Source of the DNA: Balanoglossus misakiensis
Lineage: Eukaryota; Hemichordata
Length of the DNA stretch: 64,000 nt
NCBI GenBank assembly: GCA_040954595.2
Contig: CM082578.2
Span: forward strand, 8,804,001-8,868,000
Direction of reading: 5' to 3'
The notes below the pieces were generated by a model that did no database searches, was not told the origin of the DNA, and saw only the letters and a list, made by a program, of their open reading frames with translations. Both the position numbers and the translations under genes were made by a program. Of the stretch, positions 53,201 to 59,100 are shown piece after piece. Position 1 is the first letter of the stretch, and each line of letters starts with the position of its first letter.

Positions 53201-56106
53201 CCCTGGGGTGCAAACTTTGAGGACATCATCGAAAACCCTCAGAATCCTTCAACAAAATCACTGCTTTAGAGGAATATTCGCAAACGTCAATCATCAAACA
53301 ACACGACAGCTTCCAACAAAAAGGCGACAATCACAATGTTCTATACTGGTATATTAGATTACACAAAATTGTCCACAATATTAGATTACACAAAACCATG
53401 GGAATATTTTATAACATTTATGTTCGATGTGAATGTTTACACCAGAAATATGGCATGTAAACAATTTCCAGGCATGCTGAGAGGAAGTAAAATATGCCTC
53501 AGGGGTTAAAAATATATTATTTAAAAAAAACTTAAGCAAACTTTACAGTTTTTATTAAAAATTGGCTTATTTTTAAATTGGATTTGATATCAAATTATAT
53601 AAAAGCATTATAATAGATACATGTATGTCTTTTTCAATATCCTAATTTCTCTTTTTCTGCAAATAGATCAGGGAAAACGCCTGGATTAATCACTCTCGAT
53701 TCATAACCTGAATATCAGTCAACAACTAGAACATGGTGTCCTTTTCACAAACTGGACAGAGATGACAAGTGAGCAGGCTTGTCAAAAGACCTAGGTGATT
53801 GACAGGACAACAATTAAGGCACAAAGCAGGGTGTTATCATCTCAGAGACCAAAGCTTCTTTACAGCAAGTGGTTTTGCTTGCAGTGATCTCAACAATGGA
53901 TACTGTAACAGAAGAATAAGCCAGGCCTCACCACAACTCCCTGTTAACTGTTAAAGCTAATCGGATTTGACAAGGCTTGCGTCACTTGTCTGACACAGGT
54001 TTCACCCCAGACATTCCGGTTTAGTTCTTGCTTTTGTTTTTTTTTCTTTGCATGTCTATCACGCATTACAATTGCAGAGATACAAATGGCCGTCATCTTA
54101 ATTTCAAAACAGTCCAGCACCAGCATTTTGTTCTCCAGGGTTCCTCGCAGAGTGAATTTGACAGGAAGTGACCAAAAACATCTCCATCATTTATGATAAT
54201 CCTTGGTGTGAGTGTAATTGAGATAAACATGACTACATAAATATACTTTCATACTCAACACTACCATACTACCAAAAAACATGCCATTTTTTTCTTTCAC
54301 CCTGCATTCTGCAGTGCATATCTTTGTCTGCAAGGAAAGAAAGTTGCAATGCCCATCAAAATGCCCTTCATCACCATTCCTAATCAAATTTTGCACAATT
54401 TGTATTCATTGTGCTATTATTAGTATGTGATCATCTGGACTCATTTTGTTGGGATTTTTAACAACTCCTTCCAAAGTCTCCAGATTTGGCAGTTGAACTG
54501 GGCAAAGTGGTGACATGAGAGAGACAAGGTCATGATTAATGGATGCAATGACCTAGCCCATCTGTTCACTGAGGTCACCAATTCTGACACACTGAGGTCT
54601 CTAACCAAACAAACAAACTAACAGAGGCCTATAGGATCACACAGACAGCTGCCACGAACAGGGCTACACTGGAACTATCTAAAGTATGCAAGCAAATTTA
54701 CACTCACAACAGCTGTAGGGTTGAAGACAAGGACTTTCAGATGGAAACCCTGCACAGAGTTCGTGAACATTTTCTGACACTGATTAAAAATGTCTTTTAA
54801 AGTATAACATTAGATTTAGGTGCTGCACATTTTTTATTTCAAACAAGAGCCTGTCCGATATTTCACGACCAGCAGTAATTTATGGACCATTGATTGGCTG
54901 TCTGTCTGTCTGTCTACATGGCATATATCCATTCTCAAAATTACACAGAAAAATAATGATGAAGGCTATTTTGTCAAGTATATAATATGCATCAAAAGGG
55001 CACCATAAATTTCATATGACTTTTTCCGAGACAGCGAAAAATTTTATGACATAAACAGGATAAGCCTGTGTGATGTTAGAGGCTTCACACGTCACTGCCA
55101 TAGCAACGTGATATTGCATAAAATATGTCTTGAGTTCGTAGGATCAACAAATAATATTTGGCTTTTGCAATATCAGAAGATATCTCTCATTGAGGTTGCT
55201 CCCTGGAGACAGTTTTGGCTGGGTTTTGATTTCTAATCATTAAAAGATTGCATTTCGATGCCTCCGCTTCAAAATTGGCCTGAAAGCTCAAAAAATCACT
55301 TCAGCAAGATTTTATGATTACAATTTGGTTAGGAATAATTACTGTGAGATCACTCATTTCAATACTGATATTTGCTTTTTAACGAACAGGTATTCATTTT
55401 TAAGGGAGAAATACAGTTTTTCTTTTCCTCACATACAGTTTAGTATATGGAGAAACGTTTCAATTAATTGTGAGTAGAGCGAGAAGGATGTAGGAAGGGG
55501 ATGGGTGTGGTGGAGGATGGAGAGTGGTCGACATGACAACACTTGTGACTGACCTGTGGCACATCCAGCCAGTCTTCTGCTGCCTTCATGGCTTCTCGTG
55601 CGTTATCCAAAGCACTAGCTGGATCCCAGTCTTCCCAATCAGGACACAGACCTGGAAGCAATCAAAAGTTAAAAACTTCATTTCAATCCAAAATCAAGTG
55701 TTCAGAACATTTGCGGGCATAGAAATCATTTTTGTTTTTAGCAAATGGATATGAAATGCATTATTATGGCCTTATTTAATTCTTCTTGCGAAAGAATTTG
55801 CTTTTGTGTAGGGGTGAAAGATCAAAGGTTACAGGTCAGGGTGCCTACCAGGAGCCACAGCATCTACCAGAGCACCGATGGCTCGGCCATCATTCCAGTC
55901 GGTGGTGAAGTTCTTGATGGGATTATCGGGGAGTTTGCTGTTGATCCATCCCATGAGCCTCTCCTTGGGAGTCGGCTGTCGGCCACGTTCTGTGGGTGCC
56001 TCATCCTCATCCTCCCACATGGGCATACTGATGGAGTAGTGCAAGATGAGGGTCCATATCAGACCCAGAATCAGTTTCATGCGACCATCGACAATATCAC
56101 CAGAAT
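17023..56106 (-). CDS. FLN: Filamin (actin cross-linking protein), partial gene, 48 exons, with a large repeat insert between Ig repeats 2 and 3
   Basis: Filamins cross-link F-actin with an N-terminal tandem CH actin-binding domain and a rod of Ig-like filamin repeats. The minus strand encodes, in order, the CH1 end, CH2 ([31 protein letters not shown]), then repeats with the family signatures YGPGIEP, KDNGDGTY, YTP and IPGSPF. Each exon is bounded by AG and GT on the minus strand, and the codon phases of all 48 exons match end to end, giving 11,459 coding bases. Exons 1-6 are CH1 end to R2, exons 7-34 are a novel insert, and exons 35-48 are R3 to R15. Repeat numbers follow vertebrate filamin A by remembered similarity. 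R7 appears to be absent. The start codon and CH1 N-terminus lie upstream of the readable exons, and repeats after R15 and the stop codon are not found. Identity as filamin is very secure; single weak exons are flagged in their own entries. Confidence 0.95.
17274..19324. other. Intron between linker exon and R15 exon
   Basis: Holds a C-run at 17641, the inverted repeat at 18151 and a Ser/Pro-rich candidate exon at 19071-19120 that does not fit the frame. Nothing else supported. Confidence 0.7.
18151..18177. repeat. Perfect 27-bp inverted repeat
   Basis: Arms tgttgtcatggca and tgccatgacaaca, 13 bp each, around one central base. A degenerate second copy (catggcaatgacatgacaac) lies about 30 bp further on. 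Confidence 0.9.
19325..19441 (-). CDS. FLN: Ser/Thr-rich linker exon at the start of R15
   Basis: 117 bp, phase 1-1, acceptor TTTCACAG|GT and donor ACAA|GTAAGG. It encodes [20 protein letters not shown], then SVSSYASTS and a run of Thr. It lies where vertebrate repeat 15 has its first strands and could act as a flexible, phosphorylatable joint. The phases agree with both neighbours. Confidence 0.8.
19442..21554. other. Intron between R14/R15 exon and linker exon
   Basis: 2.1 kb of AT-rich sequence without supportable coding or RNA features. Confidence 0.75.
21555..21744 (-). CDS. FLN: Filamin exon: R14 end and R15 first strand
   Basis: 190 bp, phase 0-1. [40 protein letters not shown] and ASKVEIVG. 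Confidence 0.95.
21928..22084 (-). CDS. FLN: Filamin exon: R13 end and R14 start
   Basis: 157 bp, phase 2-0. [40 protein letters not shown] and ELTITIT. Confidence 0.95.
22275..22398 (-). CDS. FLN: Filamin exon: R13 middle
   Basis: 124 bp, phase 1-2. [25 protein letters not shown] and [10 protein letters not shown]. Donor AAAG|GTATGG. Confidence 0.94.
22827..22997 (-). CDS. FLN: Filamin exon: R12 end and R13 start
   Basis: 171 bp, phase 1-1. [40 protein letters not shown] and TVIPEKG. Confidence 0.95.
23277..23600 (-). CDS. FLN: Filamin exon: R11 end and R12
   Basis: 324 bp, phase 1-1. [20 protein letters not shown] closes R11; [36 protein letters not shown] and FADQHIPG are R12. Confidence 0.96.
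23673..23785. repeat. Short direct repeat with GGTTCCC/CATTTACC core in an intron
   Basis: actggggttcccaagtcatt at 23673 and actggggttcccgagtcatt at 23757, both running into ttacc. Related words (gggaaccctgg, catttacc) occur near 3160-3205. It may be a fragment of an interspersed element. Confidence 0.5.
24000..24173 (-). CDS. FLN: Filamin exon: R11 middle
   Basis: 174 bp, phase 1-1. [37 protein letters not shown] and [11 protein letters not shown]. It matches R11. Confidence 0.95.
24174..25821. other. Intron inside R11
   Basis: 1.65 kb, AT-rich. It contains the hairpin at 24923 and a short purine-rich GAGA tract at 25561-25590. No exon seen; the flanking phases already match. Confidence 0.8.
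24923..24953. repeat. Hairpin-forming inverted repeat
   Basis: 11-bp arms caagactgggt and acccagtcttg separated by 9 bases, in the intron between the R11-start and R11-middle exons. Confidence 0.85.
25822..26688 (-). CDS. FLN: Filamin exon: R8, R9, R10 and R11 start in one 867-bp exon
   Basis: 867 bp, phase 1-1. R8 ([18 protein letters not shown]), R9 ([36 protein letters not shown]), R10 ([26 protein letters not shown]), and [11 protein letters not shown] opening R11. The exon is markedly GC-rich compared with neighbouring exons and introns, and this creates long shadow frames on the plus strand. Confidence 0.95.
26689..27315. other. Intron before R8 exon
   Basis: AT-rich, 627 bp. No supportable feature. 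Confidence 0.8.
27316..27558 (-). CDS. FLN: Filamin exon: R6-type start joined to R8-type linker
   Basis: 243 bp, phase 1-1. It begins like R6 of vertebrate filamin ([11 protein letters not shown]) and ends like the R7-R8 junction ([16 protein letters not shown]). One Ig unit, R7, is therefore missing relative to vertebrates. The repeat itself is complete: [18 protein letters not shown] and [10 protein letters not shown]. Confidence 0.92.
27694..28072 (-). CDS. FLN: Filamin exon: R5 and R6 start
   Basis: 379 bp, phase 0-1. [43 protein letters not shown] complete R5; [18 protein letters not shown] opens R6 and ends VKEAGGPG. Confidence 0.95.
28244..28437 (-). CDS. FLN: Filamin exon: R4 end and R5 start
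   Basis: 194 bp, phase 1-0. [40 protein letters not shown] and FDPSKV. It matches R4 including its two-Cys pattern ([11 protein letters not shown]). Confidence 0.95.
28738..29004 (-). CDS. FLN: Filamin exon: R3 end and R4 start
   Basis: 267 bp, phase 1-1. [20 protein letters not shown], the strand [11 protein letters not shown], then [15 protein letters not shown] opening R4 and ending VGALG. Confidence 0.95.
29005..30218. other. Intron inside R3
   Basis: 1.2 kb, AT-rich. No supportable feature. Confidence 0.8.
30219..30356 (-). CDS. FLN: Filamin exon: start of R3
   Basis: 138 bp, phase 1-1. [20 protein letters not shown] followed by [20 protein letters not shown] matches the start of filamin repeat 3 (GRGLQPKG type). 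This is the first Ig exon after the insert. Confidence 0.93.
30914..30988 (-). CDS. FLN: Candidate 75-bp mini-exon, Arg/Ala-rich
   Basis: 75 bp, phase 1-1 between ATTGCAG|AG and GCAG|GTAAAA. It encodes [20 protein letters not shown] and ends RVVAG. The basic, Arg-rich composition is unlike the other mini-exons, so this may be a chance match. Confidence 0.4.
31317..31379 (-). CDS. FLN: Candidate 63-bp mini-exon
   Basis: 63 bp, phase 1-1 between acceptor ATACCAG|AG and donor CCAG|GTAACA. It encodes [20 protein letters not shown] and ends PG. Acidic composition and a PG end fit the series, but the acceptor tract is weak. Confidence 0.5.
31965..32033 (-). CDS. FLN: Insert 69-bp mini-exon c
   Basis: 69 bp, phase 1-1. 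It starts [20 protein letters not shown] and ends LLSG. Third of three equal mini-exons within 700 bp. Confidence 0.75.
32252..32320 (-). CDS. FLN: Insert 69-bp mini-exon b
   Basis: 69 bp, phase 1-1. It starts [20 protein letters not shown] and ends VIQG. Same length, phase and EEE start as its neighbours. Confidence 0.75.
32575..32643 (-). CDS. FLN: Insert 69-bp mini-exon a
   Basis: 69 bp, phase 1-1. It encodes [20 protein letters not shown] and ends FAAG. Acceptor GAAACAG|AA and donor GCAG|GTAAAA. Confidence 0.75.
32936..33067 (-). CDS. FLN: Insert exon: diverged A-type exon after the array
   Basis: 132 bp, phase 1-1. It starts [20 protein letters not shown] and ends [16 protein letters not shown], aligning over its length with the A exons but with a Gln/Thr centre in place of the acidic one. 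Confidence 0.88.
33447..33632 (-). CDS. FLN: B exon, pair 1, with a different tail
   Basis: 186 bp, phase 1-1, shorter than the 204-bp norm. Head [17 protein letters not shown] and motif [15 protein letters not shown] are standard. The tail [13 protein letters not shown] replaces the usual TKITSRTG and the donor is GGAG|GTACTT. Confidence 0.88.
34080..34226 (-). CDS. FLN: A exon, pair 1
   Basis: 147 bp, phase 1-1. Head [20 protein letters not shown]; tail [14 protein letters not shown]. Last standard A exon in transcript order. Confidence 0.9.
34399..34602 (-). CDS. FLN: B exon, pair 2
   Basis: 204 bp, phase 1-1. Head [17 protein letters not shown], then [15 protein letters not shown] and [15 protein letters not shown]. 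Tail TKIMSRTG. Confidence 0.9.
34824..34973 (-). CDS. FLN: A exon, pair 2
   Basis: 150 bp, phase 1-1. Head [20 protein letters not shown]; centre [13 protein letters not shown]; tail [14 protein letters not shown]. Confidence 0.9.
35140..35343 (-). CDS. FLN: B exon, pair 3
   Basis: 204 bp, phase 1-1. Contains [20 protein letters not shown] and [20 protein letters not shown]. Tail TKITSRTG. Confidence 0.9.
35814..35960 (-). CDS. FLN: A exon, pair 3
   Basis: 147 bp, phase 1-1. Head [20 protein letters not shown]; tail [14 protein letters not shown], a variant shared only with pair 1, which suggests a common parent unit. Confidence 0.9.
36157..36360 (-). CDS. FLN: B exon, pair 4
   Basis: 204 bp, phase 1-1. 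Head [17 protein letters not shown], then [15 protein letters not shown] and [15 protein letters not shown]. Tail TTKITSRTG. Confidence 0.9.
36844..36993 (-). CDS. FLN: A exon, pair 4
   Basis: 150 bp, phase 1-1. Head [20 protein letters not shown]; acidic centre [13 protein letters not shown]; tail [14 protein letters not shown]. No in-frame Met supports an isolated reading frame, but the homology is clear. Confidence 0.9.
37189..37392 (-). CDS. FLN: B exon, pair 5
   Basis: 204 bp, phase 1-1. Head [17 protein letters not shown], then [15 protein letters not shown] and [15 protein letters not shown]. Donor ACAG|GTAAAC differs from the GTACAT donor used by most B exons. Confidence 0.9.
37843..37989 (-). 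CDS. FLN: A exon, pair 5
   Basis: 147 bp, phase 1-1. Head [20 protein letters not shown], with Met replacing the usual Lys. Centre [13 protein letters not shown]. Confidence 0.9.
38137..38340 (-). CDS. FLN: B exon, pair 6
   Basis: 204 bp, phase 1-1. Contains [20 protein letters not shown] and [20 protein letters not shown]. Met of the usual SDFAMVEEP is Leu here. Confidence 0.9.
38806..38961 (-). CDS. FLN: A exon, pair 6
   Basis: 156 bp, phase 1-1, the longest A exon of the array. The acidic centre is extended ([12 protein letters not shown]). Head [20 protein letters not shown]. Confidence 0.9.
39143..39346 (-). CDS. FLN: B exon, pair 7
   Basis: 204 bp, phase 1-1. Head [17 protein letters not shown], then [15 protein letters not shown] and [15 protein letters not shown], two copies of the 15-residue motif seen in the giant exon. 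Tail TKITSRTG. Confidence 0.92.
39820..39972 (-). CDS. FLN: A exon, pair 7
   Basis: 153 bp, phase 1-1. Head [20 protein letters not shown]; acidic centre with GEQEEKEV; tail [15 protein letters not shown]. First pair of the array in transcript order. Confidence 0.9.
40229..40432 (-). CDS. FLN: Insert exon 8: A/B hybrid exon
   Basis: 204 bp, phase 1-1, the standard B-exon length. The first part, [19 protein letters not shown], resembles A exons ([19 protein letters not shown]). The second part, [20 protein letters not shown] followed by [13 protein letters not shown], resembles the end of B exons. Acceptor CTCTCAG|CT and donor ACAG|GTAACT. Confidence 0.88.
40433..41301. other. Intronic stretch around the 90-bp candidate exon
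   Basis: Apart from the candidate exon at 40813-40902 it holds a short TGCATG-type microsatellite at about 41239-41260. Confidence 0.6.
40813..40902 (-). CDS. FLN: Insert exon 7: candidate 90-bp Val/Ile-rich mini-exon
   Basis: 90 bp, phase 1-1, between acceptor TTGAAAG|TA and donor AGAG|GTACAAG. It encodes [20 protein letters not shown] and then [11 protein letters not shown]. The product is strongly alternating, as in a beta strand. Frame and phase fit between the neighbouring exons. The acceptor has only a modest pyrimidine tract, so the exon is likely but not certain. Confidence 0.58.
41302..41448 (-). CDS. FLN: Insert exon 6: A-type exon
   Basis: 147 bp, phase 1-1, the same length as several standard A exons. 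It starts [19 protein letters not shown] and ends [17 protein letters not shown]. It keeps the basic head and the RIES tail but not the [10 protein letters not shown] core. Confidence 0.85.
41778..41885 (-). CDS. FLN: Insert exon 5: short B-type exon
   Basis: 108 bp, phase 1-1. It begins [15 protein letters not shown], clearly related to the B-exon head [17 protein letters not shown], and ends GEMIITTG. It lacks the two 15-residue Val/Glu/Pro motifs found in full B exons. Confidence 0.85.
42114..42269 (-). CDS. FLN: Insert exon 4: diverged A-type exon
   Basis: 156 bp, phase 1-1. It starts [17 protein letters not shown], has an acidic middle, and ends [18 protein letters not shown]. The tail aligns with the A-exon tail [17 protein letters not shown]. 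Acceptor GAAAAAAG|TC and donor GCAG|GTAAAA. Confidence 0.85.
42495..45464 (-). CDS. FLN: Insert exon 3: 2,970-bp giant exon with 26 tandem 30-residue repeats
   Basis: Uninterrupted minus-strand reading frame of 990 codons, phase 1-1. About 195 residues at the N-terminal side are irregular and Ser/Thr-rich, with two copies of a longer unit starting EGGSV. The rest is 26 tandem units of 30 residues, typified by [20 protein letters not shown] followed by [10 protein letters not shown]. Each unit is two 15-residue halves ([15 protein letters not shown] and [15 protein letters not shown]). It ends [12 protein letters not shown] with donor CAG|GTAGG, and the acceptor is ACTATAG|CC. The sequence is strongly acidic with no Cys or Trp in the repeat. 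Substitutions among copies are mostly silent or conservative and no copy carries an indel, which argues for selection on the protein. The function is unknown; an extended or elastic spacer is an inference. Confidence 0.93.
42541..44880 (-). repeat. 26 x 90-bp tandem repeat inside the giant exon
   Basis: The plus-strand word aggtaatgtg (twice altered by one base) recurs every 90 bp from 42541 to 44791 with no change of register. Copies differ at a few diagnostic sites (ctataactgt, ctatcactgt, ctacaactgt, ctagaactgt; tagacacctc or tagagacctc; tttctccaag or tttctctaag). Groups of three units recur, for example 43081-43350 and 43351-43620, which indicates expansion by 270-bp blocks. Confidence 0.97.
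45802..45918 (-). CDS. FLN: Insert exon 2: diverged A-type exon
   Basis: 117 bp, phase 1-1. The product is basic and polar: [17 protein letters not shown] at the start, KKIRSRQG at the end. Position and composition (basic, regularly spaced hydrophobics, then polar) recall the A exons further on. Acceptor GTGTCAG|CG and donor CAAG|GTAAAC. Confidence 0.78.
46405..46473 (-). CDS. FLN: Insert exon 1: 69-bp mini-exon
   Basis: 69 bp, phase 1-1. It encodes [20 protein letters not shown] and ends PPG. Acceptor AATTCAG|GA has a pyrimidine-containing tract and the donor is CCAG|GTAAAC. It has the same length as three mini-exons at the far end of the insert. A nearer acceptor would give a 36-bp exon in the same frame. 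Confidence 0.72.
47062..47262 (-). CDS. FLN: Filamin exon 6: rest of R2, last Ig exon before the insert
   Basis: 201 bp, phase 1-1. It completes R2 from [15 protein letters not shown] to [18 protein letters not shown] and RVKISPG. In vertebrate filamins this point leads straight into R3. Here R3 begins 16.7 kb away at 30356, after 28 other exons. The acceptor position is certain to within one base. Confidence 0.93.
47576..47738 (-). CDS. FLN: Filamin exon 5: end of R1, start of R2
   Basis: 163 bp, phase 0-1. It encodes [19 protein letters not shown], closing R1 with the IPKSPF strand, then the R2 start with [13 protein letters not shown] and HFEVFTAG. Confidence 0.95.
48301..48516 (-). CDS. 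FLN: Filamin exon 4: Ig repeat R1, first two thirds
   Basis: 216 bp, phase 0-0. It starts [13 protein letters not shown] and continues through [15 protein letters not shown] and [14 protein letters not shown]. These are the A to E strand signatures of filamin repeat 1. Donor AAA|GTGAGT. Confidence 0.95.
48517..49285. other. Intron between CH2 end and R1
   Basis: 769 bp, no supportable feature. Confidence 0.8.
49286..49414 (-). CDS. FLN: Filamin exon 3: CH2 end and linker to R1
   Basis: 129 bp, phase 0-0, 43 codons. It starts [20 protein letters not shown] and continues [17 protein letters not shown], the family's CH2 C-terminus and basic linker. It is separated from the previous exon by a 6.1-kb intron. 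Confidence 0.95.
49415..55553. other. 6.1-kb intron inside CH2
   Basis: No exon, RNA gene or recognisable mobile element seen. Flanking exon phases match directly (0 to 0), so no coding exon is required. Confidence 0.75.
55554..55651 (-). CDS. FLN: Filamin exon 2: CH2 middle
   Basis: 98 bp, phase 1 in and 0 out. It encodes [20 protein letters not shown] and then a segment ending EDWLDVPQ. This matches the middle of the second CH domain, including the conserved CPDW and NAREAM motifs. Acceptor TTCCAG|GT and donor CAG|GTCAGT. Confidence 0.95.
55849..56106 (-). CDS. FLN: Filamin exon 1 of window: end of CH1 and start of CH2
   Basis: 258 bp, phase 1 in and 1 out. It encodes the conserved CH1 end ([20 protein letters not shown]), the CH1-CH2 linker with the filamin word SISMPMW and an acidic stretch, then CH2 from [15 protein letters not shown] to [18 protein letters not shown]. 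Acceptor and donor read ACAG|AT and CCTG|GTAGG. The preceding exon should end in the family's KLVSI-type sequence. I could not find it up to 64000, so it is probably beyond the window. Confidence 0.95.
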
Positions 56107-59100
56107 CTGTACAAAAGAAGAGGGGGAAAAAAGAAATATATTTTGAGAATCGATAAACGAGATGCGATAAGCCGACTACAACACAATGAATCAGTAAAAT
56201 TTAAAAACAATATTACTGCTGGATACAAAGAGCATAATGCTTACAAAGGCTTAATCATTTTATCGAAACATTAAGGACAGTTTATTTCTGAAAACATTCA
56301 GAGAAATAGAGATGATCTACATGCAGATCTTCTGACAGATCATCTTGTGTGACAATGTGACAGCGCCCTCATCCTCTGCTCCGCGAAGCAGTTCAAACAG
56401 ATGGCCATCATGTAAAAGAGATCTTGTACAATTCAACACCAATGTACACATATCATATGGTACTTTGGGTTCAATTATATTTGCTCACAACGATAAATTT
56501 ACAACCTGACAAATTGTGGCCAAAATCTTTACTGTTACCAAGATCTGTTCAATTTAACAACTATTAAACAACCTTGTCATGACAATTTGAAACACCACTG
56601 CAAAGGCAAATTCAGAGATTTTGAAAAGCAAATGGCCATGTTGTACTTGGTGGCATTTGAAAACCAACAAAAGGAAAACATCAACGTATGGCCAATTTAT
56701 ACAAATGTTTATATACAACTACAAGTGGGCGGGGTGCATTGCACTGAGAAATCCTGGCCATGTGACATTGGTGAGCTGTTCTGACGATTTCTGTACAACC
56801 TCTCTCATTCACACTGCATATTACTACAAATTTTTACCACACACTACCAGCCCCTTTTTATAGATGACCATGTTTACTATGGAGGCATATAATGATGCCA
56901 CCCGATGGCTATTTTTGGTATCCCCATTGAAGGCTATGTAGGACACAGTTGTTAACTAAAAGGTAGTCTGTCATATTTTCATCTCTGCTGCACTATAACA
57001 AGTAGTACTCAATACAATTTTTTCCTAAAAAGGTATATGCTTATGACCCCAACTTTTCTGCATGACAGTTTATTCATCATGTAATTTTCTCTCCTTTTCA
57101 AAAATATTTTGGGTGTGAGGGAAAAACAACTGACCCAGAACAAGTGCCCTGCACACAAGCCCTATGTCAGGAACACAATGAACACCTCATGTATGGAGCA
57201 TCCAGCTTGACGGCTTGAGAGTCTAGTCTGACTGTCAAGTCCATTAATTTTGTTGTTTTTGTTTTTGGGTGTTTTTGGGTGGGATTTAATGACAGAATTT
57301 TTCATGGCACGTGCTCATCTCCTAAAATGATAAAACTTATAGAGATTTTCCCCCATCCTGTCACCAGCTTGTCTGGAATGAGTTTCAGATGTCCTCCACA
57401 CATATGTTAGATCCATAAGGTTTTTGTGTGTGGTAATATTATAGGTTTTGGCTACATTCAAAACTCTCAGATTTTACAGCATCATATGTGGCTATCCAAC
57501 TGCACACAAAGTTTCAGGGCCCCACTGTACCCTTTGACTGCCCCCCAAAGGATATCATGTAGCCAAACTCACTCCAATTCCATGCAGCTGATTTTTTCAA
57601 CACAAGTTGATCACAGAGAACTGTTACCAGAGGAATTTCCGAATTTTAACAAGTATTTGATGTGTAATAATATCATCCTTACTCAACAACTGCATATATC
57701 AGTCATTTTCATGTACAATAACCTGTGAAAAGGTTTGTTTTTGTCATATTTTTCCTTTTACTTTTTCTTTCAAAGACAGGCTCTATACAATGCTATGGAC
57801 AAAACAACTACAATGTAATGAACATAAAACGGTTTTATGACATGTTCGGTTTGCAAAACAATTAGCGCAATCAAAGACCGGAAAATAACAAAAAGCTTTT
57901 GATGTGGTGATGACGTCTAAAACTTATTATTTAATCGCAATAAAATTCACAAACAAATTTGCTTCCTGAGCACAAAGTCTGTACGCATGCAAATCCACCA
58001 CAATAATAGAGGAAACAGGTGTAAGCCTGCACGGAACAACTGTTTACCTTCAACGAAGTTATGACAAGCTAAATACATTATCATATGTGGTGCAAAAGCA
58101 AAGTCTGATCTAGATCTCCTGGCTGCTCGTGTCAGCAACATTACAAGGAAACCTTCGAAGCAATCAATAATGGGAGAACATTAAAGCTGTGATGAAGGAT
58201 ACCCCTCCCCCCCCCCCACACACACACATCATTTCATCAAGGTGCAAGTGGCTGTAAAATGTTGTCTTTCTCCACGCCATTGGCAAACTAACAACAAACA
58301 GTATCACATCAAACACCAATCACGTTTCTCCCTTCAGAGTATGTCCAAGCACAATAAATCAACAGATGAGAATTCTCAATAATTTATTACCCATCAATCA
58401 AATTTTAGAACCGAATTCGCGACAAGTAACGCGAGTTTTCAAACTAGGTTCATGACAAGTGGCACACTTTCAACAGCTTACGACAACTGGTGATCATAAA
58501 CTTCCCCTATGCAAAAAATGTTGCAATATCTGTCAATCTGAGGTCAAGTAAACTAATCAGTTGGTCTGGATTGCCAAATCTACTGTGAATGTGTTTTCTT
58601 AGTTCTGCCATTTGCCAAATCTCTTCTGCACCATTTGTTTGCAGATGTCTGACTTAGCTCTCCAGCGATTGGCCGACTACCGATGACATCACAGGGTTCG
58701 CAGAGGGTCCCGACCTGCCAAGAATGCGAACCATTCCGAACCCTCGGGGAAAAGGGACTGCCTTGTCCATTCCCTGCGACTTGCTCTTTTCATAAACCCC
58801 ACCACAGTACACAAACACACACTGCGGTGATTCATGCCAGTGCAACTCAACAATACCACAGATGCATATTTTTCTCCCCCCAACTCTGTCACCTCACCCC
58901 TGCAACAGAATTTAACTACCCACCATAAAAAATCTCCAGCATTAAAAACCTTTTGTGATCTGAGCTCAGAAAACCGATCTTTGTGGCATGCTATCAAATT
59001 CTTTTAATGGTGGACTAGCTAAAACAGGACTACATGCGGACGGTGTTTATTTTCATCCTCCACAGTTTCTCAGTTTGTTTCTGGAGATGAGGACAACCGA